From positions 2,889,544-2,953,543 of the forward strand of contig OY756968.1 in NCBI GenBank assembly GCA_963580455.1: a DNA stretch of 64,000 bases, in the 5' to 3' direction. Below, one piece after another: positions 11,657 to 24,895 of the stretch. The notes beneath the pieces are model-generated. The model was not told where the DNA came from. It searched no databases and saw only the letters and a program-made list of their open reading frames with translations. The DNA comes from Euonymus europaeus. Lineage: Eukaryota; Streptophyta; Magnoliopsida; Celastrales; Celastraceae. The translations under genes were made by a program, and so were the position numbers. Each line of letters opens with the position of its first letter. Positions within the stretch are counted from its first letter, which is position 1.

Positions 11657-13663
11657 TAATAATACACTCCCTTAACAAACAGTCTACATAGTCTCAGCTT
11701 TTAAAACATATATTCACAGCTGACCCAATGAATAAAAATAAAATCCCCAAATTCTGACATATTTTTTATTAGGGTTTGGCCATTTGAAAATTTATTTCTG
11801 AGTTATTGGATTGTTTTATCATTAGCACCAAGGTGTCTTCCCAGTGTTTAAAAAAAAAAGAGTTGTCTTCCCAGTTGATGTGAGAAATAACATCCACCTC
11901 TTCCCAGTTGATGGGTGAAACATCAAACAACATCATCGTCCGAGATGCATATGCCTTGCGGCTTTTCGAAATGAGACTACAATGTTTTTTTGTAAGCGGA
12001 TCCACAATCATATAATTTGAAATTAGCATATAATTTGACATATATACTGATAGTTTATATGATGTTTCAAATACTGTAGATGTTTGATTCATTTTTTTAG
12101 ATAACATAGATACTATTAAAAATGTTGTGACTTATACGAATGTATTAACACAAATTAAAAAGCAATGAGATTTGTCTATTTATAAAATATTTTTTACATT
12201 TTTATACTAATATTTTCACATTTTTAATAATTTTAAAATATGTCTATTTTCAGACAAACGACACCTTTGTTCTAGAATGAAAAATGTATAGAAATTTATA
12301 TTTTGATGATATAACTGCATTGCTAGATATGTTATTGATGTGGATATAAATGAAAATAAATTAACTTTTGTATTGAATATGAGGTTCAATATTAATTTGA
12401 AAGTAAAAATGTGTGTGTTGTGGGGCCACTTTTAAAAGGCAAGCATAAGCAAATACAATAAGACATTTCTAACGGGGAAGAGATAATGTATGAGAATGTA
12501 TGTTTTTGCTAATGTGACTATATTGAAAAATGTGTTTTGTTGATGTAGCTGTATTGGGAGATGTGTTTTGATAATTTTATTTGATAATGGATGAGAGAAT
12601 GGAAGAGTAGATGATTGTATAATTGTTTTGTATCGGGAGATGTGTTTTGGTGATATGAATGTATTGAAATATGTATTATATTGATTTGATTGTATTGAAA
12701 GTTGTATTTTTATGAGATAGAAGTGAGACTCATTTTTTGAATTTAATGAGCCATCAAATGTTCCTTATTGTATTCGCTAATGCCCAACCAAAAGCCCATT
12801 CTTGCATGCTTGGCCCAACAAAAATGACCTGTTGTAAAAAAAAAGAAAATACAACCAAAGGTGAACCGATTTGTCAAGTTTTTTTTTTTAAAAAAAAATT
12901 ACACAATGTCCACTAAAACTAACTAAAAACCCGATCAAAAATAATGAAAAAATCAACATAATCAAAAAACGATTTGACCAAAATATATTAAAAAATCAAC
13001 CATCGATACACCTATTTGTCGTAGCTGTTAATTGGGAAAACAAATCACATTTATTCTGACACACCGAAGTGTCGTTGGTTTTGCTCAGCTTAGTGTTGTT
13101 GTATATTTGCATATGTCATGTGTTTGCATTTTATTGGGGAGTTATTTTACTAATTATATATTAAAAAAATGGATAAATTTATATGGCTCCCATGATCCTA
13201 TCTACATATGGCTTGAATAATGGGAAAAAAAATTCCCTGAATAATGGCAACATAAAATAAGTATGCCTCATCATTGTCATGTTGGTTGGTATTTAATGTA
13301 ATTTATAATTGCCTCAAATTTACGTCTCTTAGACCAATCATAAAAATAATATGTAAAATCAAATTAATTAAATAGCAAGGTGATGGGATGAAAATTAAGT
13401 ATGATAGATCGATCTAACAAATTCTTGACGCTTTGTTGTGACTTGTGGTAAGTGTTTACATTTGATTGGTAGTTTTAGACTTTTAGTAACTCAATTGGAC
13501 CGTCATCTCCATCGGTCTTTCGACTATCTCAACATGTCTAATACACATTAATTGATACAACTGACAATCTAGGTTTTAGTATAAGTATATAAAAGAAGCC
13601 TTCTATCACTTTCACGCCCAAAAATGAAGAAAAAAAAAGGAATTCTCGACTTTGAGGTAGTGT
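11657..13663. repeat. AT-rich repeat region, including dispersed repeat copy X1
   Basis: No gene seen. 12460-12790 repeats phrases such as TGTTTTTGCTAATGTGACT and GTATTGGGAGATGTGTTTTG that recur at 20200-20545 and 26238-26610, so it is a copy of a dispersed element. The minus-strand frame 11769-12107 has no family resemblance. Confidence 0.4.
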
Positions 13664-16634
13664 CTATAATAAATTCGTGCATGTGGCGCCCGGAATGGGT
13701 GCACCATTGGCTGACAAAATTGAACGACGAGGGATGTTAGCAATTTTGTTTCTGCGGAGAGATTGTGGGTCAATTCCTGCCTTATGAGCTGCAACAACGC
13801 CAAGAGCTTCCCAGTAGTTAGAGACCTTCACCTGCATATTAGAGGACTTTCCATATATTATTTCCATGTTTTGAACTCAATATTGAAACCAATCGTCGTG
13901 TCGAGGTACCATAAAATCATTCATAAAAACAACCAAAGGAACTAAAATGAAAAGACAAAGAAAATTCTGTGCAAAAAATAAATAAATTAAAGGCATACCG
14001 CTTCAATCCCAAGCTTATCCGGTGTGTCGTCGAGAACTGTTTCATTTTCTTCCACAGCAATTATAATAGGCTGAAAAAGAACATTGATATTTCAGCTACA
14101 CGGGAATGTTAAAATAAAGATATATTCCTTATAATAGCTGAAGATTCAACTGGAGTGTTACTGGAAAAGAGAATAAGTCATGGTTATGGCCACTAATTTT
14201 TTTTACCTTGTTCCTCATTCTTCTTGCAAAAGCAAGAGCACCTTCTCCACCACAAGCAGCTATAGGAAGAATGACACTGTCAACATCACTTGCAGATATG
14301 CAATCCTTCTCCAAGGGCTCAGAGTTCATGACTAAATACTGAGGTGCTTTGCTTAGCCCAGCAAGCACACATGGCAAGAATGTGTATCCTAGCTGTGGAA
14401 AGGGAGAGAAAGAGCAAGGTTGATTATCAAGGTATCAACCCACAGAAGATTATAATTCACATGCATTTGCTGAAGCCATGCAAAACCAGAGAGAACATAA
14501 TCCAATGGTTTATATACAGATCATAAACATCATGCACATGAACTTAGTTACAAAGCTTAGGGTTTTCTTATGTTCAACAACAAACCTCCTCAGCAGCTGA
14601 TTTTGGGGAAAGAGATGGAGTCATGGGAGCAGGTGACAATGCAGGAGAATGAGCACAAGGGATTTGGAATTCCTTCACCACAAGATGGCTTATGATTGCT
14701 TCTACTCCTGCCAAGGTATCTATTCCCTACAAAACAAAGATCCTCAAATGTTTGATGACATAAATCTATATGGAATATGTAACAAGAGAAGGCTTCAACA
14801 AAGCATCTTCACATCCACTTCACATCCAAAATGTGATTTTGCAGGATGACAAGTATCCAACAGGTCCAAATACAAAAATCGACTTACCATCCCTTGTCGA
14901 TAATCATCAACGTCTTCAACATCGTCATCTGGAAAGCGACCCACTACTGCAACAGCATTCACCCGTGCCTCTTTAACTAGAGTCTGCACTGCTCTAAGTA
15001 AGGCAGCAGGGCTCTTAATCCTCCCTGTTGATTGGCCACTATTTGGATCAACCCACTTTTCCACCTGTTTCTTAAGAACATGTAACTGTTCAACTGTGGA
15101 AAGAGAAAGAAAATAGCCACCAAAAATGTTGTCCACCACTGCAGATAAGTAGGGTCAAATATATTATCTTTATCACATGGAATAGAACAATAGCAGCATC
15201 AGATTCCCAAAGTGAAAGTATGGTCCATGAATGGAAGATGTACAGTACGCTGCCTTACCCTAACATTACAAAAAGACTATTCCTGTGATTTGAACTTGTT
15301 CCCCCTAGGTTCCAGTGAAGCAACCATACCATTGTATTGGCACGCCACGTTCAGGAATTTACTAACAATATCATGGAAGTGATCTTCATGCTCATCTCAC
15401 AAAGTACTGTTAACTGATGTATTTATAACTAGCAAAAGTTCTAAGTCCATATGCCTATCAGTGTCAGCTGAAAAAGAATGGGCACCTCTAAGGGGGAGTC
15501 AGTGACAACATACTCCATCACAGGCAGGCCAAGGGAAGCCCTGGCTGCATCAGCTACTTGCAAATGACGAATTCGAAGCTCTTCCTCAATTCCCGCATCA
15601 AGGACTAGTCCCACCTGTTTTGTAACAGAATTCGATACACATGCTAAGTGGCAAGTAAATTATCCAACTCTCGGTAGCACCTAAATGCAATTCCTGAAAT
15701 TCGATTACATGATAATACATGGAAGAAGGAAAATTAAAGGCAACGTTTGAAGCACACCTTATTTTGGTGAACAGGCTGAAGGGCCCACAGGCCCTCTGCA
15801 AATCGATCAAGGGCATGGCCCTCAACATATAAAACATTAGGCATGGGCCAGTACAACATTGCTGCATTAAGCACCTACAGACGAAAGAAAATCTTCATAC
15901 TGAAATCATAGTTCATACCTCAGAACAAACTGTAGGTTGTCCTAAAGACCATCGAACAAAAATTAAATCAACTGTCAAGCAATATAAAAGTGGTGAAAAA
16001 TTTGGAACATTAGACTAATTGACATTGCATGTTGACACTAATTCAAGCAAAAATCATCAGTGTAAAAATTCTTAGGAAATCATCTATGTTGAGGTAAGTT
16101 TTACTACAAGAGCCTTGTGTAAGGGAGTTGTTTACCATCAATATAGCAAGTTAGAACATAGTGGAATTTCCGTCCATCAAAAGCTTACGGAATGCATAGG
16201 TCCGTCTTTTGTTAAATTATTATGAAATTTGCTGTACAGTTACATCATCAATGACAAAAAAAAAAAATAACGAATCGGAGACTGAGAGAAAGCATACGTT
16301 AGGGTGCGTTATGAGGCAATCAACGACGGAAGACAATGCGCGAGCAACCGGAAGCGCATCGCCGGCGTATCCGCCAATTGCGGCGCCCACTCCCGTGGGC
16401 ACGATCAACACGCTCGTATAATTCCTCCTGCACTGAACCAACACATCCCCGGAACAAATTAAAGCAAGAAAAGGGAGAATGAGACACTGTCTATTTGTTC
16501 AGTAAGACAACAGTGAAGTTACTGACCTTACTTGAATATCCGGGAGCCAAACATGAAACTTGTGGTCGAGCTGATAGCGGAGGCTTGGTTTTGAATGAAC
16601 AGAATGGAGCAGTGTGACGAAGTGTTATCGCCAT
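13664..16634 (-). CDS. DUF3326 protein, probably plastid-targeted
   Basis: Nine exons, all in phase 0: 16527-16634, 16298-16432, 15758-15874, 15486-15614, 14888-15064, 14586-14726, 14207-14392, 13999-14070 and 13664-13831. They give 410 residues. After about 40 residues rich in Ser/Thr/Arg (a probable transit peptide) comes VLIVPTGVGAAIGGYAGDAL, then THPN, YWPMPNVLYVEGHALDRFA, GLVLDAGIEEELRIRHLQVA, VAVVGRFPDD, QIPCAHSPALSP, LPCVLAGLSKAPQY and GGEGALAFARRMRNK. This run of motifs matches the DUF3326 family shared by cyanobacteria and plants. To my knowledge its biochemical role is not settled. The phase-0 introns and the cyanobacterial relation suggest a plastid gene of endosymbiotic origin. 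No catalytic residues can be assigned. The first exon was chosen because it is the only upstream ATG exon that joins in frame by an AAG|GTCAGT donor. Confidence 0.87.
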
Positions 16635-17173
16635 ATTTTTACTGAGATTGTCGCCGGTGACACTTGACGGCAGTTCCCTTTCTCCTCTCTACTCGTTTTG
16701 CGCCTGAGGCCCTGAACTAGGATTGGAGATTTGGAGCCCTAACTTAACAAACTTGACATTTTAGGGCCCAATAACCACTTTGGGCAAATTTACGAAGCCC
16801 ATTGCATGGATTAGGCCTTTCGTCTGTTGGACTCCAAAGTGCTCAAGTCCACACTATTAACTTCCCCTTTATCCACTTGGGCTAAAAATTCAATCACAAG
16901 CCTCGACCATATTTTCCCAAAAATATTTGTTCATCAAACCCACAAGCCCAAGCCCAATAGGGCCTATTAAGTATAAACCAAATGAATTACAAGAAAAAGA
17001 CAAGGAACGAAAAAGGAGTAATTAGTTAATTACTTTGACTACACAAGACAGACAGAAACTCGGATGTCATCCAAATCCAAGCACTACAGAATACTTCCAA
17101 AACCCCACTCACTGAGTCAACAATAACATAGAATTTCCAAAATACAAGTCTACATATAATTTTTACCCAATAA
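16635..17173. promoter_or_regulatory. DUF3326 promoter region with site II-like motifs
   Basis: Between 16762 and 16966 there are repeated GGGCCC, TGGGCA, AAGCCC, AGCCCA and GGGCCT motifs, 130-330 bp upstream of the DUF3326 ATG. The cluster resembles TCP-bound site II elements of housekeeping and organelle-protein genes. The distal part is the 3' flank of the HIPP gene. Confidence 0.45.
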
Positions 17174-18677
17174 TTACATAATTGAACAGCTGCTAGTGTT
17201 CTCATCACTGAACATGTGGGTTGCTGCAGCAGCAACACTATGATCAACACTAAAATTGGGTTGCTCAGGGTAGCAAGAGGAAGTAGGGTAACCATTGTAG
17301 TAATAGCCAGTGCTAGGAGGAATGCAAGGAGACCTGTGGTACATCAGCTGCGGTTGCTGCCTGTTCATCATTGATGGATGGTTATACCCCATAGGGTTCA
17401 TCAGCATTGATGATGGGTATTGATGACCTGTAGCATACCCACCATTTGGGAACAGCCCTGCAGCCGATGGCCCTTGAAACCCACCACCACCATTGTTGTT
17501 ATGTTGGACCTGAAACCCTCCAAGTCCAAGGCCATTGGTATTGCCACCTAAAGCAGCATTAGCATCGGCAACACTAGCACCATTTGCAGGAAAACCAGCT
17601 AGCATGGCACCAATATCACTTGTCCTTCTCCCCTCCCCAGCATTGACTTTTCCACCATTTAAATTCAGGTTGTTCAGCTTCAGTGCTGCCAAGGTCTTCT
17701 GATCAATCCCACCCGGATTAATCTTCACCCCCATATTTTGATTTGGGTTCCCTTTCTTACCAACATGACCATTTCCAAGATTGTTGTTCTTGCCATTGTT
17801 GGTGGGTTGCCCACCAAGGCCTTGCTTAGCATTGCTTGCACTAATTGCTTGTCTGATTAAACCCAATTGGTTGGCGTTGTCCTCAAGAAAAGCGAGCTCA
17901 TTTTCATACTCATCTCCGTCATCATAAAAAATCTCCTCTTCATCAATGGATGAGGGGAAATTCTGCTGGTTCTTCAAGTTCACAGGGCCCTTGACATGGC
18001 CTTGTTTCTGGCCTTTGTTGTTCTTCATATCTTTGATGCAGTTGTTTTTCTGATTTGGGCTTTGGTTTGACTTATGAGACCAAAGCTCTGCATGTTTACC
18101 AGCTCTGACTAGTTTCTTGATCAAAGTTGCAGCATCTAAACTTCCTGACACAGTGACTCTTTGCTGCTCTCCATCTATGTTGACTTGATATACACCTATA
18201 AAATTTACAAGAGATATCCAAACAAAACAGCACCCAAACATCAAATGGTTTTGACAGAAAGTTTATATTAGGTCACATCGCAAATTTCAGAGAACAGAAA
18301 ACATATGATCTGCTTGAATTGATTAACCAGTTTCGATTAATTCAATTTTCAAAGGTCTTATGTTGCCATTCTCGTTCACTTTCTCATCATTTATTCATGA
18401 AATGCACTATCTACAGCCAAAAAAAGGTTAAAAGGTGAGCACCTTCAATTCTCTGAAGTAATTTCTTCACTTTCTGCTTACACCCATCACAATGTATGTT
18501 CACCTTGAGAACACAAGTCTAGATAAAAACAAACAAATCAAACAACAAAAAGAAAAAGACCAATTTATGTTAAATAATTAAAGAAAGAGTAGCCATCATA
18601 GGACATGATGAATAAGGTCAAGCGAGAGAGAAAGATACCTGGATCTTAAGAAGCTTAAAGTCCTCGTCTTTGGCCAT
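17174..18677 (-). CDS. Heavy metal-associated isoprenylated plant protein, long Gly/Asn-rich form (HIPP32/33/34-like)
   Basis: Three exons (18639-18677, 18443-18518, 17174-18195) encode 378 residues. After [13 protein letters not shown] comes one heavy-metal-associated domain (residues about 13-80) with the metal-binding pair in [14 protein letters not shown]. It is followed by a long Asn/Gly/Lys-rich linker, an acidic patch ([14 protein letters not shown]) and a Gly/Pro/Tyr-rich tail. The last four residues, CSIM, are a CaaX box, so the protein should be farnesylated and directed to membranes or the nucleus. HIPPs bind metal ions and act in metal handling, drought and cold responses and pathogen susceptibility. 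The HMA plus a 300-residue linker fits the HIPP32/33/34 cluster. The 76-nt second exon is the same length as in the other HIPP gene of this window. Confidence 0.9.
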
Positions 18678-20651
18678 TTCTTGAGTGCTGTTTGGGAGTG
18701 AAACAGGCAATCACACACAATGCTTCAAAAAGACGGGTAAAGTATATGCAAAGCCAGGGGGTTGCTTTCTTGACTTCTCTATCGTTCTGTTCCTTCTCAA
18801 AAGCAGACTAAAGTAGACCACCCATGTGGGTGGTTCTGCAGAAATACTAATAAAAGAAACCAAAAACACAAAACAGAGGCAAAGCAAGCAATGCCGAGAC
18901 AAAGTCACAAAACAAATGTGGAAAAATTACAGAGTGAGAGAGAGACTGGGGGTGGAGTGTCCGAGTGGGTTCGTTCTAAAATCTGAAATGATTGATTTAA
19001 CGTTAGATACAGAGCAATAAACAATAAAGAAGAACAGCGACCTGACAGGCAAACTATCAATCCCTGTGCACTGTTTGTCACATGTAAAGCAATTCCAACT
19101 CTAGTTTTATGATTCATTCGAATAAGAGTATGTTATAAAATAGAAATAAACATAAAACATAAAAGTTAAGAGTGTTTGAAAATATAGATGACAGAGCATA
19201 AACTATCATCCAAACAAATAGGGGCAAACAATATAAATGTTTGTTCCTCTGCTTCGGTTTTAGGGAGTGAATGTTTCTTGCCTTTTCATTGATTATTGGG
19301 TCCAACGGGCTCTGTTTATCTGTCTCATTTTGTGTTGACACTTGAAAGACAGTTTAGTTAAAATTATTGTTCTGTTCTGTTCTGGTTGGAGCACACTCTC
19401 TTAGGCTTGCTTAGGTAACAACTAACTTAACCAACTGCATAATTTTGGGATCAAATGTGTAATCAGTAGTTCATAATGGAGGTATAACATTTTAAGAAAT
19501 CCGAAAAAATATATTTTAAAAAGTTATTTGGCCAATTTCTCAACTGAAGGCATCATTGTCAATGTCACTAAAAAGTGAAATTGAAAGATTTTTTTTTTAG
19601 AGGAGGAAGGCAATGGTAAAAATTAAGCAATTTTTTTTTTATATATGACTGATGTAATTGTTGACCGATTGAATTAAACTTATAAGCTCATTCACACCCA
19701 ATCAAATGCATGTTAAATAGTTGGAGTAAAGGTGTCAATTGTTGCCACATATGTGTTGTAATCTATGCAAACTTACCGTTGAATAACTGATATAAACTAA
19801 AATTTGGATAGTTAAGCTCTAAGATAGTTGCAGCTTTCTACTATATCACAGGACAATTTAGTTCAAAATTGTGTTTGATCACAAAAATATTGCACTGAAT
19901 GTAAATGAAACTCATGGATCTCCCGACAAATAGGGATTTTAGTTACGAGGACAAAATGTAGCAATTTGGTGATTCTTTTTGCACTGAGGACCCCATTCTT
20001 TGTATTATTTGCTTAAAGCCTCTCCGGTACAATTTCATTTTGGGATGGTATATATGTTGAACTTACTTGGGGGGTAAAAAATGATATACAAATGTAAGTC
20101 TTTTCTGACATGAGAAATGGTTGAGTGAGTCTTGTCAAAAATGGAAAAAACCAAAAGAAATAGAAAGACAAAATTGCAATGGTCCAATTTTGGTGAACCA
20201 ACAAAATTTTATGGAAATATGTTTTATTGATATGGTTATATTGAGAGACATATTTTGTTGATATAGATAAATATGTGGCTTGACTTTTTTAATATAAAAG
20301 TGAAATTCAATATTAATTTTTGATATAAATTTAATGAAAACAATATGTAGGAAATAAAATTTGTTACCTTTACTAAAATAGAGAGAGAAAAATATATAAA
20401 AATTTATGTTTGATTGACGTGATTATATTAAGAGACGTATATTATTGATATAGATAAATATGTATCTAAATTTTGCAATAATAGAGGTGAAATTTAATTT
20501 ATAATTTTAATTGATCAAATAAATTTTGATTGATGTGATCGTTGTCATCTCCAATGGTATACCAGATAATTATACTGAAAATTTTGAAGTGTGTGGAAAG
20601 AGTGATTTGAAATATATATAGAATGGTAGAAAAAATGATATAAAAGTATGA
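18678..20651. other. Intergenic region upstream of the long HIPP gene
   Basis: The first few hundred bases are the presumed HIPP promoter and leader. From about 19600 the sequence is AT-rich repeat debris. 19636-19715 resembles the end of the repeat at 43999-44068 (AAACTCATTCAC/CCAATCAAA-type words), and 20200-20545 is dispersed repeat copy X2. No gene seen. Confidence 0.4.
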
Positions 20652-21442
20652 GGCTTAGTTTGGTAGATAGGTTGGCTAAGAAATTATAAGTTTGTGTATA
20701 AGCTGTTAAAATAAGCTAGTGTATAAACTATCAAAATAAGCTACTTTAAGCTGTGTACGTGTTTGATAGTGTTAATTTATTGATAGAGTAAAAGCTGTCA
20801 ATTTACCAATAAGGGTATTGTTTTATTAAAATCATATTTTATACCAATATTGTACCATTTATAATTAATCATTTGAAATTATTATTAATAACTATATTTC
20901 ATCATTATTTAACATTTGATGAAATTTTTTAGTAGCATTTTTTATATATTTAATATTATAACAACCTAACACGTGTCCAAGGTTGAAAAAAAAGAAGAAA
21001 ATTCATTGTTATCTTCACAGGTGTCCTCTTCTTTGTCTCTCGTGTTGCCATCTTCGAAAATTTCAGGCCATATGAAGCTTTCTTTCCCTATAAACATAAC
21101 AGCTCAACTCAGGGAACATCAAATGCAACAATCACCAGTCATCAAGCACACAAAAAATTTCACAGAGCATACCTCTAGCAAGATCTGGCGTTGCTCGATC
21201 AAAGGAGAGAAGATCCAGATGAATGCACAACAAGCTAGGGTTGAGTCGTGCAAGAGAGAAGCAAAATAGAACTAGGGGTATTTGAGAGAATTCTGCATGG
21301 CGTGACAAAATAATATTGTTGAATGAGCGTGACTTTTTTGAGCGGTATACTTCGGTGTCCTCCGCTAGAGTTGCAACCCCGTTTGGTGAGACAAGCGGGG
21401 AAGCTCCGCCGGCGGAGCACGCCCTCTCAACCAAACTGAGCC
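20652..21442. mobile_element. Harbinger/Tourist-like MITE, copy B
   Basis: Terminal inverted repeats GGCTTAGTTTGGTAGA at the left and the reverse complement of GGCTCAGTTTGGTTGA at the right. The flanking triplets are TGA and TAA, so a 3-bp duplication would carry one change. It shares AGCTGTGTACGTGTTTGATAG and ATAAAAGCTGT-type interior words with copy A at 11054-11656. The overlapping open frames around 20973-21434 have no family resemblance and are taken as chance. Confidence 0.55.
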
Positions 21443-22214
21443 TAAAATAAACAGTGTTGATGCTTGATATTTGAAGTGTTTATAAACAAAAAGTGAAAAA
21501 ATTATACTTCATCCGTCCCATTTTAATTATTCACTATTCCTTTTTTGGATGCCCCAAAATATATGCACATTTCTATTATTAAAACTAATTTTTTTGATTT
21601 TTCTCATCTTAACATTATTTATTCTTAAATTGAAAAGCACAATAACTATCCACATTAATTAACTTTTAATTTTTTCAATTAGTATATAAATATCAAATTA
21701 AATTAGAGTTATACGATTTTTTAAACTGTCTATAAAATTGAAGGGAACAATTAAAATATGACAATAAAATATTAAAATATATCTTTTGTTAATATAATTG
21801 TATTCAAAATCGTATTTTTCTATAATGGAGATTAAGCCACACTGAAAATTTTCAACAACCTCATATTGGAGATGCTTTATATTTTAATAACCTTTTATTA
21901 TATATACACACTCTTTTACTTGTGACATTTGGAAAAGAGCTTTTATTTTTATTTTTTTTCCTTATGAGCACGCAATCACACACACACCCCGAGAAGGCTG
22001 TGGACAGAGTGTGGTGCGTGGTTGGGCCATGATTACTTGCTTCCTCTACACCTGCAAGTCTCTCTGCAATTCTTCATGCCATTCGTCATCCCAACCCAAC
22101 CCACCTACTGACTGACTTTAGTTCAATACCAAGGCTATTTGTCTCCTACCACGATTAACTTTTAACTGCCCACTGACTTTTGTTTGCGTTTCTTTTTTCT
22201 TCCCTTTGGTAGGG
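21443..22214. other. AT-rich intergenic sequence
   Basis: No gene seen. 21760-21880 ends with a CATATTGGAGATGCTTTAT stretch typical of dispersed MITE ends. 22000-22200 is an unremarkable pyrimidine-rich stretch. Confidence 0.35.
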
Positions 22215-22222
22215 ATTAAATG

Positions 22223-22932
22223 CGGGTAAATTATATATATTTGGATGGTATTTATTACAATTTAATCACTTAAGTTCAAATATTATAATTTTATTCACTC
22301 AATAATTCATGTTTTATGGACATATTTTAGACATTCTAATCAGTTTAAAAAAATTATTTTTGACGTACTTTTGTCAACATGTCAAATTTCAAAATTTGTT
22401 TTTTAAAAATGAAATTTCACTCGGCGTGATTCTAGAACCATCATTCACATACATATCATAACATGTTACGAAATAATCCCAAACAAATTTAAAATGTCAC
22501 AAAAACATGTTCAAAATATTACGTCCACAATAGTAGAAGTTTGACAAAATAACATTATCCTCTACATCACCTTCATCAGTCTCATATTCTGAATCCAATC
22601 TCAGACCCGTCATCCCCTACATGTTCAGCCTCACCAACCCTATGTCTGTAGTAAAAGACCTCCTCTACAATAGACCTGCAACGGACGTCCTCCTTCTACT
22701 TGGTTCCTACATAGGGTTGGATGAAAAGGAGCCACACTGCTAAGGCGCCAATGTAAGTTCATTCCTATCCATGTCAACTCATCCAACAATTTTTTGACTT
22801 TTTAGTGTCACGTCAGCCCATTGACTGACCGATAATACCTAAAACATGTCCGTGAAATTGTAACGTTGGAAATGCGAGTGATTAAGTTGTAACATAAACT
22901 ATCTGTCAATGGCTAAATGCATAATTTACCCG
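22223..22932. mobile_element. 710-bp non-autonomous TIR transposon with intact ends
   Basis: It starts CGGGTAAATTAT and ends ATAATTTACCCG, a perfect 12-bp terminal inverted repeat. The 8 bp ATTAAATG flank it directly on both sides (22215-22222 and 22933-22940). The base before each copy or at the element end is G, so a 9-bp reading (GATTAAATG) is also possible. Eight bp points to hAT, nine to Mutator-like elements. The subterminal regions are also inversely related (TTTAATCACTTAAGTT and GTGATTAAGTTGTAAC). There is no transposase. Intact ends and a perfect duplication suggest a fairly recent insertion. Confidence 0.8.
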
Positions 22933-22940
22933 ATTAAATG

Positions 22941-24890
22941 CAAATCATCTTAAACCAGCTTCCCCAGCCAATCCCATAACACGTGAGGAATAGATTTTGC
23001 CCTCAACCCAAATCTAAGAGAACCTCAAAAAATGTAGGATAACTGCAAAATGCAACGGTTCTAACGTGAGTTGTTAAAATGAAATGATAACAGGTTTTTT
23101 TTTTTGGTCAAGCCCACATTCTCTTCTCTTCGTAAATGTTAAATTGATCAATCAAAAAATTGTTTAACACTTCATTTAACCCTCCCATTAAAATAATACA
23201 TTCGATCCCATTAGGGCCTACGGATCCCATGCTCTCAGAGTTGTGATAGGTATTGGTCTAGCCGTCTAGGTTGCGTTTCAACAGTTTTTCAGATTCGTAT
23301 TGGCCCGCCCAAACTGAAGAACCAGCATAAGCACAGCTTGCCGGCCCATCCATATTAGATCTCCAATGAACATGCCATTGGCATTGCTGATGCTTCGTCT
23401 CTTCCTACTAATTCACATGAAGCAATGCACAAGAAGAGAAAATAAAATACCTCGTGGCCTCGCGAATCTTTATCAGGTGTTGAGGGTACAGCCTCGTCGA
23501 TTGCCTTGTTTACTCTGAAAATCTTAATTGTAGAAAATTGGTAGTTTTCTTCGGGGAAAATTTAATGAACTAGCTAGCAAGTAAGGTACAGCGGTATACA
23601 TGTTAACATCTTTGTGTGGCCCAATTAAAATGCTCATATTTAGGCCTATAAGCCCAATAAAGTTTGTTGCACCAAGACCAAAGTCCAATTACACAAGCCC
23701 ATGCTCTACAAGGCTGAGGCAAGGTTTTGATCCTCTGCAAATGATTCCATTAGGATTAAAATTCGAGTGGTGGAATTTAGTCTTACACAAAATTACTAGA
23801 AGGGAAGAAAAAGGTAATTTTGATTTGTCCCGATAGTACAATATTGTAAGCCAATAATGTCTTTGAATTGTGAGTGAACTGTAGTGTATTTTTATTTTTA
23901 TTTTTTTTGATAAAAAAGGCTTAGCTTGGAGATTTTATAAATAAATCCTCATCAATAACTTCAAGGAGAAGATAAGACACTAAGACATGGAAGGAATAAG
24001 GAAAGAAAGAGAAAAAAACACAAAAAGAAAGAGAAATCTACTGTTAATAAAACCATCTGCAAAGCTGTAGTGTATTTTTATTGAAGGAAATTGTGGTCTA
24101 ACAAAGAGAAGGGACACATTTAATTTGTAGGCTTGACTTTAGGAAATGAAACAAAGGCAATTGTCCTCTCAAAGTTTGCACGCCAAGTCTACTCTAGTTC
24201 TGCCTGCCCTACAAATCTAGTCCAACATCCAATTAGAAGTGTATCTCTATCACTTCATGTTTGGACCAATAATTGGAATTTCATGCGCTAGGCTGTTAGG
24301 ATGAATTGGCTGCTTCCATCACTTTGGTGATAGTTTAGCGGAAAATATGAGATTTTCCGACGCTTAGAAGATTTTAAATTTGATTTTCACTTCGAGCGAT
24401 ATATATATTAATATGATCGTGCATTGAGCTTCGACACAATTTATCATATCGTTAGATTTAAAATTGATATATGCGCCCTGAATTTAGACTCATATCAGAT
24501 GTCCAAATAAAAAGCGTTTATATATGACGTTCTTCTTAATTATAAAAAACAATATTCTTACATCTTCTAACATTGTCGTGTTTGTTGATCAATGGGTGTC
24601 GTTACACAACCTGTGGGATGCATTCTTCCAGTTGGGTGACCCGAGTTCAATTCTTCGTATTGACATCCTACAACTTGGCAAAGGAGAAAGACATCTTGTT
24701 CTTATTATAAGATCGTGGTTGGATCCACATATGTTTGATAAACAGAATAGCTTTCTCCTTTGAGGATAATCAAAAAGGGAAAGTGTTGAATTGAAGCATG
24801 AAAACGAGAATGAGTTTGGCCTGCTTACTCCTCGGCCAAGTTTGAAGAATGGAGGAGATTCTCGAATGATTAAAAGGATCCAATGACTTC
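22941..24890. other. Gene-free intergenic region
   Basis: No supported gene. Open frames at 23600-23836 and 24524-24763 show no family resemblance. Around 24590-24670 the phrase GGGTGACCCGAGTTCAATTC resembles tRNA-derived repeat sequence, but no tRNA fold could be drawn. Confidence 0.35.
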
Positions 24891-24895
24891 AAAAG

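Noticed and set aside
20973..21434. Overlapping open frames on both strands
   Set aside because: They lie inside a MITE with inverted ends and resemble no protein family.
24590..24680. tRNA gene or tRNA-derived SINE head
   Set aside because: A GAGTTCAATTC-like B-box phrase is present, but no A box at the right distance and no cloverleaf can be drawn.
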